DNA of 54,179 bases, from IMG/VR virus record IMGVR_UViG_3300030102_004502, positions 1-54,179 of that record; one strand, 5' to 3'. Each line of letters begins with the position of its first letter. Position 1 is the stretch's first letter. Below, piece by piece: positions 40,496-49,218 of the stretch. A program made the position numbers and the translations under genes. The stretch is from a virus. Under the pieces are notes generated by a model, which ran no database searches, was not told the DNA's origin, and saw only the letters and a list, made by a program, of their open reading frames with translations.

Positions 40496-41396
40496 GGTTT
40501 ACCGCCCTATTGAATATACTGTGTAAGTGTAGCATATTTACGTCAAGATTTCTAGCTTCTATAAACAGATCATCATGCTCTGCTAACATTGTTTTTGTTA
40601 TAGTACCATAATCATTTACCCATAACACAGGATAGTTATCGTATAACCTCTCTAAGTATGGGTTTCTTTTCATGATAGGAACTCGTTTCATATACAAAAC
40701 CTCCCAGTTCCTATGGCAATCCACAGCATTCCCTTCAGGACATATCATAAACTTATGATCCTGAATGTCTTTTAGATAATATCTGTATTCTTTTCTTTCT
40801 CCGACAGTTGCAAATGACTTATTGGAAAACATATCTCTGATGTTTCCACGAACCGATAGGTTGGTATGCTCAGAGTGATTAATGTAGAGAAGTTTTCTAG
40901 GTTTGGGATCGTCTCCCATCGCATGGATGAGAACATCTTGTCTATTATCGTGGACATGTAACCTCCTTCCCACCCCGTAAGGGAATGGATGTAATTTTTT
41001 ATGAGTCCCTATCGCATTAGCACCATAGACCCCCAATACGTTAGGAGGTATATCAATATCACTGTCGATAGGAGTATCTTCATTGTTACAAAAGACTATA
41101 AATTTTTTGTCTAGTGAAGCACATAACTTCATTAGATCGTTTCTAGACTGTAGACCATCTACCCAACGTTGATCAGCATCGTTATTGCATTTGATCTGTC
41201 TATTATATAATCTAATATTATCTATGAATAGAGTCAAGACATCCTTATCACTTTGGTTTACAAATGTAATAAACTCTATGTTATCACTGTTAGCATCCTT
41301 CATGAATGCATTTAACACCTGACCTACGACTCCTGCCTGATCACCAAAGTCATAGTCACAGTGGTCTGCTATTGCAGTTCCTGATATAACTTTCAT
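40479..41396 (-). CDS. Exostosin/GT47-like glycosyltransferase
   Basis: 305 residues. The second half, IQDHKFMICPEGNAVDCHRN followed by WEVLYMKRVPIMKRNPYLER and PVLWVNDYG, follows the exostosin-type (GT47/GT-B) C-terminal motif in which a conserved E-W-E region binds the donor. The N-terminal half is poorly conserved. Probable cytosolic glycosyltransferase. Confidence 0.65.
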   Translation of the reverse strand: MKVISGTAIADHCDYDFGDQAGVVGQVLNAFMKDANSDNIEFITFVNQSDKDVLTLFIDNIRLYNRQIKCNNDADQRWVDGLQSRNDLMKLCASLDKKFIVFCNNEDTPIDSDIDIPPNVLGVYGANAIGTHKKLHPFPYGVGRRLHVHDNRQDVLIHAMGDDPKPRKLLYINHSEHTNLSVRGNIRDMFSNKSFATVGERKEYRYYLKDIQDHKFMICPEGNAVDCHRNWEVLYMKRVPIMKRNPYLERLYDNYPVLWVNDYGTITKTMLAEHDDLFIEARNLDVNMLHLHSIFNRAVNRAKNT

Positions 41397-42241
41397 GATG
41401 TTTTTACAAACTTCTTCAACTTACGATTTTTCTGTGCTCTTACATAAGCAGGGAATGAATCGTCTATAGGTACAGTTGTGGGTGTATACAAATAACTTCT
41501 ACCATAAGGATCTTGATTATTTTTTATCCTGTCCTCCATGGTATCTCTGAACTCTGCTTTATTATTTTCTTGATGTTCATATGCATCCATCTTCTCCCTA
41601 ACAGTATCAGCATCACCAAAGAAACTCCAGTGCCATGATGCATCAGCAATCTTGTATGCAAATTCATGTGACTGTCTTAGTTTATCTACACTCATAGTCT
41701 TCAGTGTTTTCATATCACATACTCTTGTTCCCATCCACTGATCCTCACACTTTACATTGAGGTAATAGTAATATAAAGGACCTGTCAATACATAATGATT
41801 CTTGGGATCAAACCAACTGCCTATACATTTTATCGCTTCTGGGTTTGCAATCTCATCTGCATCACTTGTTAGTATGATATCATTGTCCTCTGCTATATCA
41901 AGGAACCCATAGATTGCTGAGTCCTTATGGAAGCATGCTCTCTGATAATGTATTGGTAAATCTTTTATACCCTCTTCTATCATACTACGATGGTAAGGGA
42001 CACCCTCATAGTACTGCTCGTATGTTTTATTATTGTCCTCTGTCAGATGATATATTATTTTATCTTCCCACTTTTTAAATCTCTTTCTATTCTCTGCAAA
42101 GTATAGTGGTTTTGGTTTACCTGTGAAGGTTATGTTTGCCTCATTGATAACAAAATAATCTACTGAGTTACCTAAGATATTCATTCTTAGTTCTAACAGA
42201 TCTAGTTCATTATAAAAAGTAAAAACGTCAAAAATTTTCAT
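41393..42241 (-). CDS. Glycosyltransferase family 17
   Basis: 282 residues. MKIFDVFTFYNELDLLELRM, YFVINEANITFTGKPKPL, HYQRACFHKDSA and IILTSDADEIANPEAI (DAD as metal site) match the GT17 family, named for beta-1,4-N-acetylglucosaminyltransferase III. Both neighbours overlap by 4 nt. Bacterial and phage members act in surface glycans. Confidence 0.82.
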   Translation of the reverse strand: MKIFDVFTFYNELDLLELRMNILGNSVDYFVINEANITFTGKPKPLYFAENRKRFKKWEDKIIYHLTEDNNKTYEQYYEGVPYHRSMIEEGIKDLPIHYQRACFHKDSAIYGFLDIAEDNDIILTSDADEIANPEAIKCIGSWFDPKNHYVLTGPLYYYYLNVKCEDQWMGTRVCDMKTLKTMSVDKLRQSHEFAYKIADASWHWSFFGDADTVREKMDAYEHQENNKAEFRDTMEDRIKNNQDPYGRSYLYTPTTVPIDDSFPAYVRAQKNRKLKKFVKTS

Positions 42242-42780
42242 GGGTAATAATTTATATTGAGGGTGAATCTAGTAGTCTTAGATGGTGAAGAACTTGAGTG
42301 ATACTGTGACCCTTCAAAGACTACAACCTTCCCTCTTTCAGGTGCTTCTCTATGTATAATGTTTTGATCAGAGTCAAAAAAGAATGTGTCACCGTCTGCT
42401 TTATTAGGATAATATAGTGCCACAATATGTTTTCTATCAGGTTGATCTATATGTGAGTTATGAGGTACACCAAAGACATCAGGTCTAGGGTATTGTAATG
42501 TCATGTGTGCTCTCATCATTTTATTATTAGGCATACCTATTGCTTCACCGATTGGAATCCATGGGAACTTACGGAAGTGTTCTGACTTCTCTCCTTCTTC
42601 GTTCAATAATGTATGACTGAAGTACGGATGCATATCAGTCTTTAGATCATGCTCAAAATTACCATAAGCACAATCATCAAAGTAATAGTATGGTAACTTC
42701 TTACACAGAATCTCTATGAGTTTCTGATGTGTGAGTTTAAGTTTGTGCCTTGTAATCGAAAAGGAATTGTCGTTGCTCAT
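42238..42780 (-). CDS. 2OG-Fe(II) oxygenase
   Basis: 180 residues. VPHNSHIDQPDRKHIVALYY (H110, D112), VVVFEGSQYHSSSSP (H161) and TTRFTLNINYY (R171) give HxD...H...R. DGDTFFFDSDQNII lies between. A P4H-like small hydroxylase; substrate could be an enzyme product of the glycan cluster or a virion protein. Confidence 0.75.
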   Translation of the reverse strand: MSNDNSFSITRHKLKLTHQKLIEILCKKLPYYYFDDCAYGNFEHDLKTDMHPYFSHTLLNEEGEKSEHFRKFPWIPIGEAIGMPNNKMMRAHMTLQYPRPDVFGVPHNSHIDQPDRKHIVALYYPNKADGDTFFFDSDQNIIHREAPERGKVVVFEGSQYHSSSSPSKTTRFTLNINYYP

Positions 42781-43516
42781 CAGAGTTAGTCCATTCTCCT
42801 ATACCTATGTAATCAGGTAGTTCCATAAGGTTGATCCTGACATCAGTATTATAGAACATCTTATAATTTAGGTGCTCTGTAATATGGAGGTCAGTACAAT
42901 ATAATTCTTCTATCTTTCTACTACACAATGCAGCAGCAGTACCAAATGTTCCTACACCTGATGTTGCTACATGTTTTGCATTCATCAAAGTAGCAAAGTC
43001 TTCTTCAACACTCTTGGATTGTACCTTTACTTTAGGACATTGATTCCTCAACTCCTCTATCAATGGATTGTAATCGTCTGGTTCTGTTACTACTATGACC
43101 TTTTCAAAGGCTTCAAGCAAAGTAAAATAAAAAACATAGGGATTAGGAACATATTGATTAGGGTTAGTGACGTTCTTGTCAAAAACATCTCCACTGCGAA
43201 GATGGATGACAAGAGTGTCATCAGGAACATCAACACTGGGGAGTGCCAACTGAGGGTATATAAACTCCTTACAAAACGCTCGTATCTGTGTGTAGACCAA
43301 CGAAGAATCAATCGTAACCTCTTTGTACGGTCCTTGATAATAGAAAAATTTGGACTGATGGTCACTACGACCATCCCCAAATTTAACCGAAAATTGTTTG
43401 ATGACATCATGTGGTATTGATTCAAATGTTGTTTTGTATGCTTGTGCCATCATCAAACCAACAGCACATTGTTGTATGTTATTACCTAGTCTACCATACC
43501 AATGAGAAATTTTCAT
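42737..43516 (-). CDS. GT11-like glycosyltransferase, diverged
   Basis: Start chosen at 43516 (259 residues), where ATG overlaps the upstream stop as ATATGA. WYGRLGNNIQQCAVGLMMAQ resembles the GT11 GRLGNQMFQ motif; VIHLRSGDVF resembles HxRRGD; a GVGTFGTAAALCS segment replaces NSSFSWW. A fucosyltransferase-fold enzyme with altered donor or acceptor binding. It overlaps the oxygenase by 44 nt. Confidence 0.7.
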   Translation of the reverse strand: MKISHWYGRLGNNIQQCAVGLMMAQAYKTTFESIPHDVIKQFSVKFGDGRSDHQSKFFYYQGPYKEVTIDSSLVYTQIRAFCKEFIYPQLALPSVDVPDDTLVIHLRSGDVFDKNVTNPNQYVPNPYVFYFTLLEAFEKVIVVTEPDDYNPLIEELRNQCPKVKVQSKSVEEDFATLMNAKHVATSGVGTFGTAAALCSRKIEELYCTDLHITEHLNYKMFYNTDVRINLMELPDYIGIGEWTNSDEQRQFLFDYKAQT

Positions 43517-44169
43517 ATGAAAATGTTTCTTGCTTCGGAACCCATACATTCAAATGGTTTGTATGTTTCCTCTTTGACTACGTATGGATCAATCCACCAG
43601 TCTTCGTATGGATTTGATCCGTTACATACACTTGAACATACTAACACATATCCTTTTTCTGTCAAGTATTTTCTTGACGCATCCATGATACCAAAACCAT
43701 CTTTGTATGCATCATGTTCAAAGGTTATAACACTACATCTGTACTCATCTAATGGAAACTTTTTGAGTACATCAAATGTTATGTTGGGTGGTTCACAATC
43801 AAGAGAAAGGTAATCTATTCTACCTTGCCACTTCTCTTTCTTGATTGCTGTCTCATAATCAAACACTGTACCATCTGCTTCATAACAATGGTTCTGTCTT
43901 GCCATGTCTCCATTGAAAACTTCACACATTGATTTCTCTATTTCAATAGAGAATCCTCTCCAACCAAACACAGTCTCTAATAAGAATGTGTTACTCATAC
44001 TTTGAGGATGGTTTGCACCAACCTCAACGTACTTACCATTCTTCTTACCCTTCAGCATAGAGAGAACAAACAAATCCTGATATGCTTGAGAGTAATTTTC
44101 AAATACTTTAGTGTGTCCACTGAAAGGATGCTTTAGAGTATCCTTTTCATAATTATAGGTTGTATTCAT
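43513..44169 (-). CDS. FkbM-family methyltransferase
   Basis: 218 residues. YSQAYQDLFVLSMLKGKKNG, KYVEVGANHPQSMSNTFLLE (SAM-binding motif I), GWRGFSIEIEKSM and IDYLSLDCEPPN are FkbM-type. Members O-methylate sugars or lipids. In this cluster it probably methylates a glycan hydroxyl. Confidence 0.8.
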   Translation of the reverse strand: MNTTYNYEKDTLKHPFSGHTKVFENYSQAYQDLFVLSMLKGKKNGKYVEVGANHPQSMSNTFLLETVFGWRGFSIEIEKSMCEVFNGDMARQNHCYEADGTVFDYETAIKKEKWQGRIDYLSLDCEPPNITFDVLKKFPLDEYRCSVITFEHDAYKDGFGIMDASRKYLTEKGYVLVCSSVCNGSNPYEDWWIDPYVVKEETYKPFECMGSEARNIFI

Positions 44170-45299
44170 TTGTTACAGTTACCATAAGACAAATACTTCT
44201 TACCAGTTATATCACGTTCTGCATCAACAGGGAACATATCCTTAGTAATCTGTGACATGATCCAGTTGTATGTCTTACTCATTCCCTCTTCAAGTGTTGT
44301 ACTATAATCCCAACCTAACTTCTCTCTGATAAGATCGTTGTTAGAGTTTCTACCTCTTACACCTGTGTGTGGCACGTCAATATGATCTTTACCAATTTCT
44401 TTCTTGGCAACTTTAGCAGCAGTATCTACTAACTGATCAATGGTTACCATCTCTTCTGACCCTATGTTTATGGGAGCAGTCCACGTTCCTTCCATGAGTC
44501 TACGTGTTGCTTCAATACATTCATCGATGAAGAGGAAGCTTCGTGTTTGAAGTCCATCTCCCCATACTTCAATGGAGTCTCCATCTGAGGCGTATGCGAC
44601 CTTTCTACAGATAGCTGCGGGAGCTTTTTCTCTTCCACCGTACCAAGTTCCTTCTGGTCCGTAGATGTTATGATACCTCGCAATCCTAACATCGAAATTA
44701 TGATTACGACTGTAAGCGAGATATAACCTCTCGCTGAATAATTTTTCCCATCCATATTCAGAATCAGGTGCAGCAGGGTAAGCGGAATCCTCACGACAAT
44801 CAGGATTATCTGGATCAAGTTGGTTGTACTCAGGGTACATACAGGCAGAACTTGAATAGAATATTTTAGTTTTACCCACTATGTCAGGTACGGGTTGTAA
44901 AAGACGTGGGTAACTTTCATTCATCTCCTTTTGACATGATAGAAGATTAATATTAATAAGAGCAGAGTTATGCATCAAGTCAGCATCATGCTCACCAGTA
45001 AAGATATATCCTGCACCACCCATGTCAGCAGCAAATTGATATATCTCATCAAATGGTTCCTCATACTGAAAAGGAACACTAGCATAGAAGTTTCCACTCT
45101 CTCCTCTAAAGTGAATGACTCTTCTCATGAAGTCTCTATCTGTGAGATCTCCTGTTACAAACTCATTGGCAGCAGTATCAGAAAAGTCAGGGTGCTTGAG
45201 GTCAACACCTCTTACCCAATAACCTTCGCTAATCAATCTTTTGACCATATGTGAACCGATGAACCCACCGGCACCGAGCACTAATGCTGTCTTCTTCAT
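44166..45299 (-). CDS. GDP-mannose 3,5-epimerase-like protein
   Basis: Start at 45299 (377 residues) because ATG overlaps the upstream stop and is directly before KKTALVLGAGGFIGSHM (NAD-binding GxxGxxG). AADMGGAGYIFTGEHDADL, YSSSACMYPEYNQL (catalytic C153), EYGWEKL (Y182, K186) and RYHNIYGPEGTWYGGREKAP are the hallmarks of plant-type GDP-D-mannose 3',5'-epimerase, which makes GDP-L-galactose. ATRRLMEGTWTAPINIGSEEM completes the match. It would give an L-sugar donor for the GT10/GT11 enzymes. Confidence 0.82.
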   Translation of the reverse strand: MKKTALVLGAGGFIGSHMVKRLISEGYWVRGVDLKHPDFSDTAANEFVTGDLTDRDFMRRVIHFRGESGNFYASVPFQYEEPFDEIYQFAADMGGAGYIFTGEHDADLMHNSALININLLSCQKEMNESYPRLLQPVPDIVGKTKIFYSSSACMYPEYNQLDPDNPDCREDSAYPAAPDSEYGWEKLFSERLYLAYSRNHNFDVRIARYHNIYGPEGTWYGGREKAPAAICRKVAYASDGDSIEVWGDGLQTRSFLFIDECIEATRRLMEGTWTAPINIGSEEMVTIDQLVDTAAKVAKKEIGKDHIDVPHTGVRGRNSNNDLIREKLGWDYSTTLEEGMSKTYNWIMSQITKDMFPVDAERDITGKKYLSYGNCNK

Positions 45300-46600
45300 T
45301 TGTTTTCTTTGATATATTTTATTATAACATGATCTATGTAGTCTAGCATGTCCATCGTAATAACTGGTGAACATCCTATAAAGAACACGTTGTCTAGAAC
45401 TTCTGAAGCTCTGGGATAGTTTGATGCAGGTTCGATATGCCTATAAGCAGGATGCATAAGAATATTACCAGCAAAATAATTCCTCGTTTGGATTCCATGA
45501 TCTTCTAGATACTTTACAAGGTGGTGTTTACCGTCCTTATATATTATCGGAACTCCAAACCAAGAGGTCTCAGCATGTTCTTTCTCTTCAACAACCCTGC
45601 AACCAGGAATTTGGTTGAAGACTTGAGTGAGTGCTCCTTTATTCATACGACGGACACAATGTATCTCTGTCTGCTTCTCCAACTGCACAAGTCCAATAGA
45701 CCCTTGCAGATCGGCAGGCTTGAGGTTGTATCCTTGGACGCCAAAGACATACTTATGATCGACATCCTTGTCGTACCCTTCCAACCAACGATCAAATCTC
45801 TTTCCACAGACACCGTTGGGCAATTTATTTTGGGCACCTACACAGTAACATCCACGACCCCACCAAGCAAACGATCTGGCGATCTGAACTATCTCCTCGA
45901 TGTCAGAGGAGATCATTCCACCTTCAATCGTGCAGATATGATGTGCTGGATAGAAAGAACAAGACGCTGCGACGGCTTTTTTAGTCAGCAACTCACCTCT
46001 CCACTTGCTACCCAAGGAGTCACAGTTGTCAGCGATGTAATGCAATCTGTTCCTATCAAGAATCTTAAAAAACTTATCGAAGTCATAGGGATTACCAAGA
46101 ACAGGTGAAGAGAAAACAGCAACAGTTCTAGGTGTAAGTTTATCTTCTATCTGTTGTAGGTTCCAGTTCAAATCTTCCATGTCTATGTCTACAAAGACAG
46201 GTTTCAATCCATTCTGAATGATAGGATTGATAGTAGTAGGAAAACCACATGCACATACTATAATTTCATCTCCATCATGCCAATCAAAATATTTTTTCAA
46301 CGCAGCAATCATCACTAGGTTAGCAGACGAACCACTGTTTACCATCACAGAGTGCTTGAAGTCAAACTTCTTAGAGAATGCACGTTCAAACTTGTTGACA
46401 TTCTCTCCTGCTGGCAACCACTTACCACCTAGTAATGTTGTAATAGCAGCAGTAACTTCTCTATTGTCCCAGTAAGGACCTGAGTAATAAATGGGATCGC
46501 CTGGTTTCCAATTCTTGTTTGGAAGATAAGGCATGATATCATATCCACCTTTCTCAAGACTGAATATGAAGTTGTCGACCTGTTCTCCTAGGTTATACAT
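45296..46600 (-). CDS. E1-type PLP/iron-sulphur 3-dehydrase (RfbH/DdhC-like)
   Basis: 434 residues of the DegT aminotransferase fold. SFYPAHHICTIEGGM has His (H220) where aminotransferases have the PLP-binding Lys, and RGCYCVG...VCGKRF with C193 (DNCDSLG) gives a four-cysteine set like the cluster site of CDP-6-deoxy-hexulose 3-dehydrase. Such enzymes remove the C3 hydroxyl on the way to 3,6-dideoxy sugars and need an electron donor. No dedicated reductase gene is seen here; host ferredoxin could serve. It lies beside a sugar 4,6-dehydratase. Confidence 0.85.
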   Translation of the reverse strand: MYNLGEQVDNFIFSLEKGGYDIMPYLPNKNWKPGDPIYYSGPYWDNREVTAAITTLLGGKWLPAGENVNKFERAFSKKFDFKHSVMVNSGSSANLVMIAALKKYFDWHDGDEIIVCACGFPTTINPIIQNGLKPVFVDIDMEDLNWNLQQIEDKLTPRTVAVFSSPVLGNPYDFDKFFKILDRNRLHYIADNCDSLGSKWRGELLTKKAVAASCSFYPAHHICTIEGGMISSDIEEIVQIARSFAWWGRGCYCVGAQNKLPNGVCGKRFDRWLEGYDKDVDHKYVFGVQGYNLKPADLQGSIGLVQLEKQTEIHCVRRMNKGALTQVFNQIPGCRVVEEKEHAETSWFGVPIIYKDGKHHLVKYLEDHGIQTRNYFAGNILMHPAYRHIEPASNYPRASEVLDNVFFIGCSPVITMDMLDYIDHVIIKYIKENK

Positions 46601-47406
46601 AAATCCTTTACTATGAATTCGTTTGTTATATGTTGAGCAAAACCTAACTTCCTCAACTTAGATGTATCTAACCAGAAGTGTTGTGTCTGCACGTTGTTAT
46701 GGAACTCTGGTGGATCAATGTTTATAATCTCACCACGAGATCTTGTGAAGTGTTTAGCGAGTTCTACAATCTCACTAACCTTAGTGGGTTGTCCTGACCC
46801 TATGTTGTAGATTTCATTCAACTCACCCTTGTCCATAACAAGTTTCATTGCTCTACATACATCCTTGACATGCATTATATCACGACAATGAGATCCATTA
46901 TCATATACTTTGATATCACGATCTTGTTTCAATTCATTTACCATCCATTGGATAGCATTCTTTTTCCTACTGGCATTAGTATCTCCCTCACCCATGACAT
47001 TGCATAGTCTCAGGATTCTATACTTCATCCCTGTCGTTTGAGCGAAAGAAATGATAAGATCTTCTGCACACTTTTTGGTAATAGAATAAAATCCTGTTGG
47101 TTTGCAATCCGATACCTCTGTGGCGGGAAGTGCTCCCCCTTTGCCATAGACAAACCATGAGGAAACGAAATTGAATGTGATGTCTTCTGATCTACAGAAG
47201 TCGAGTGTTTCACAAAGGACTCGAAGATTTGTTTCGACATCCAAAGTGATCTTATCATGTACATTGTAATTGTGGGTGGTAGAGATCATGTACAGGATTT
47301 CATTGTGCCTTGGCACTCTATCATCTCTCTCCTGTACTTCAACTTGTTCCTTGTATAGGTTTTTGAAATGCTTACCTATGAAACCGTGACCGTAAAGTGA
47401 AATCAT
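46588..47406 (-). CDS. NAD-dependent epimerase/dehydratase
   Basis: 272 residues. Short glycine motif (MISLYGHGFIGKHF), FVSSWFVYGKG (catalytic Ser/Thr region), YSITKKCAED (Y and K of YxxxK) and YNIGSGQPTKVSEIV are short-chain dehydrogenase features. Probably the reductase or epimerase step after the dehydratase and E1 enzyme. Exact reaction unknown. Confidence 0.75.
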   Translation of the reverse strand: MISLYGHGFIGKHFKNLYKEQVEVQERDDRVPRHNEILYMISTTHNYNVHDKITLDVETNLRVLCETLDFCRSEDITFNFVSSWFVYGKGGALPATEVSDCKPTGFYSITKKCAEDLIISFAQTTGMKYRILRLCNVMGEGDTNASRKKNAIQWMVNELKQDRDIKVYDNGSHCRDIMHVKDVCRAMKLVMDKGELNEIYNIGSGQPTKVSEIVELAKHFTRSRGEIINIDPPEFHNNVQTQHFWLDTSKLRKLGFAQHITNEFIVKDLCIT

Positions 47407-48347
47407 ACTAACTTTTCAAGATACCATGTGATAGTAGCACGAATACCTACTTCAAAATCTGTAGTAGGTCTCCATCCTGTGCGTTGTGTAATCTTACTAT
47501 GATCCATTCCATATCGTTTGTCAATACCAGGTCTTTCATTGCTGATACCAATCAGATCATGTGGTTTCTTCAGCATATCTAATATCATTATAGTAACATC
47601 TATATTTCTCTTCTCACATGAACCACCTACGTTGAAGTGATCGTTGATTATATTCTTCTCTTCCAGTTTCCATATTGCAGAACAATGATCGTAAACATAT
47701 AACCAATCTCTTACTTGATGTCCACCTTGATGCATATATGTAATCTTATTTCTAAACGCATTGTATATAACTTTAGGTATCAACTTCTCTACATGTTGAT
47801 GAGGACCATAGTTGTTAGAGCAGTTAGTAATAAGATAAGGTAGACCATAAGTGTTATGCCACGTCTTGACAAAATGGTCAGACGCTGCTTTGCTTGCTGA
47901 GTACGGATTTCTAGGGTCATATGGTGTTGTCTCCTTGAATAATACCTTGTCATAATATTCTAAAGAACCATACACTTCATCAGTAGATATGTGATGGAAC
48001 TTCTCTACGTTATGTCTTAGACTGGCATTCAATAAATTGATTGTACCAATTACATTTGCTTCTAAGAAAGGTCTGTAATTAGTTATACTATTATCAACAT
48101 GTGACTCAGCAGCAAAGTGAAATACTTTCTTGATCTTATACTTGTCAAAGATATAATTTACATTCTCCTCCTGTGATATGTCACAGTACTCAAATACAAA
48201 CTGATCATTGAGTGGCATGTATTGTTTGTCAGCAGCATAAGATAGGTTGTCAATGATGATAACCTGATCATCTACACCAGTATATTTTTTGAGATAGTGT
48301 AGGAAGTTACTGCCAATAAATCCTGCACCACCTGTAACTAGGAACAT
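47403..48347 (-). CDS. rmlB: dTDP-glucose 4,6-dehydratase
   Basis: 314 residues. VTGGAGFIGSNFLHYL (NAD site), FHFAAESHVDNSI, HISTDEVYGSLE (catalytic Thr-Asp-Glu), NPYSASKAASDHFV (YxxxK) and NCSNNYGPHQHVEKLIPKVI are full RmlB motifs. It converts dTDP-glucose to dTDP-4-keto-6-deoxyglucose. No RmlA is present in the window, so the nucleotide sugar must come from the host. Confidence 0.92.
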   Translation of the reverse strand: MFLVTGGAGFIGSNFLHYLKKYTGVDDQVIIIDNLSYAADKQYMPLNDQFVFEYCDISQEENVNYIFDKYKIKKVFHFAAESHVDNSITNYRPFLEANVIGTINLLNASLRHNVEKFHHISTDEVYGSLEYYDKVLFKETTPYDPRNPYSASKAASDHFVKTWHNTYGLPYLITNCSNNYGPHQHVEKLIPKVIYNAFRNKITYMHQGGHQVRDWLYVYDHCSAIWKLEEKNIINDHFNVGGSCEKRNIDVTIMILDMLKKPHDLIGISNERPGIDKRYGMDHSKITQRTGWRPTTDFEVGIRATITWYLEKLV

Positions 48348-48577
48348 AAGTCTATAAGTTTATCAATGTATGCTTTTGCCTTCTTCAAATCTTGGACTTT
48401 ATCGTCCTTGTGTCCTGCACGACAGACATACTTCACTACATTACCAGCGAAGAAATCAAGTCCTTGATCTGCTATGAAATCCCAAACTTGTATATTACCA
48501 CGTTGGTAATGTGCAGGGTCTTCTGGAGAGAAAGCACTTGAAGCAGTGATGGGAAATTTTAAATCATCTTGATTCAT
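48338..48577 (-). CDS. DUF3310 protein
   Basis: Start chosen at 48577 (79 residues), overlapping the cupin stop as TAATG; an in-frame ATG at 48592 lies inside the cupin gene. HYQRGNIQVWDFIADQGLDF and VVKYVCRAGHKDD with KKAKAYIDKLI match DUF3310, related to the T7 gp1.7 nucleotide-kinase region. It is out of place functionally in a sugar cluster and may serve nucleotide metabolism. Confidence 0.8.
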   Translation of the reverse strand: MNQDDLKFPITASSAFSPEDPAHYQRGNIQVWDFIADQGLDFFAGNVVKYVCRAGHKDDKVQDLKKAKAYIDKLIDLCS

Positions 48578-48939
48578 TAGTAGTGACCCCATGCAAAATG
48601 ATCTACACGATTATAATCATCTTGTAGTCTTACAATATCATCTTCCTGACAGTCACCTCTTTGTACTTCTATAATTCTTATTCCCTTTTTACCACCCTGT
48701 ATACGATGTCGTTGTTCTATTTGTATAAAAAATGTATCACCAACTTTACATGGTGTCTCAAGATTACCTTGAGTTATTACACCATCACCTTCTACAACAA
48801 CCCAGTCCTCAGTGCGATACCGATGGAATTGTAGAGAGATCCTCATCTCTGGTTCTATGAAGAGTTCTTTGACACAATAATTGTCACCTCTTTGTAAGAC
48901 AGTGAAGTAACCCCATGGTCTTCTTTCTTTTTCAATCAT
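48577..48939 (-). CDS. Cupin, mannose-6-phosphate isomerase type II-like
   Basis: 120 residues. RRPWGYFTVLQRGDNYCVKE, LQFHRYRTEDWVVVEG and GDTFFIQIEQRHRI (metal His residues) match the C-terminal isomerase domain of bifunctional AlgA/ManC enzymes, here free-standing. It would convert fructose-6-phosphate to mannose-6-phosphate and feed GDP-mannose to the epimerase at 44166. Confidence 0.82.
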   Translation of the reverse strand: MIEKERRPWGYFTVLQRGDNYCVKELFIEPEMRISLQFHRYRTEDWVVVEGDGVITQGNLETPCKVGDTFFIQIEQRHRIQGGKKGIRIIEVQRGDCQEDDIVRLQDDYNRVDHFAWGHY

Positions 48940-49166
48940 CCAATAAACCCCGTATTCAATAGATCATACTCTAAGTTCTCCATAATAACATCGTAATCTC
49001 TATCTTTATCATTGTAAAAATAAATGTCTTGTGACTGATAGAAAGACTTTAGAGAATCATAAAGATTAGGATGATCATACTCTAAGTCTATCTTATTTTC
49101 AACAGCAGATACAAGTAGTTGAGATTTGTTTTTGAATCTCGAAAGAAAAGATCCCTTCTTCGACAT
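48936..49166 (-). CDS. Unknown small protein, first gene after a promoter
   Basis: I prefer the ATG at 49166 (76 residues, MSKKGSFLSRFKNKSQLL): the promoter at 49189-49218 would start transcription near 49182, downstream of the ATGs at 49202 and 49187. The protein is acidic in its second half (DKDRDYDVIMENLEYDLLN) with no recognised domain. It leads the sugar-nucleotide operon. Confidence 0.55.
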   Translation of the reverse strand: MSKKGSFLSRFKNKSQLLVSAVENKIDLEYDHPNLYDSLKSFYQSQDIYFYNDKDRDYDVIMENLEYDLLNTGFIG

Positions 49167-49188
49167 TGTTTTTTGAACTAACGACATA

Positions 49189-49218
49189 ATTATACTGTTC
49201 ATTCACCTCAGTTGTCAA
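49189..49218 (-). promoter_or_regulatory. Consensus sigma70 promoter TTGACA-N18-TATAAT
   Basis: TTGACA (49213-49218) in the last codons of the 177-residue oxygenase gene and TATAAT (49189-49194), both perfect, spacer 18 nt. Starts the operon that reads through the cupin, sugar-nucleotide and glycosyltransferase genes. Confidence 0.72.
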
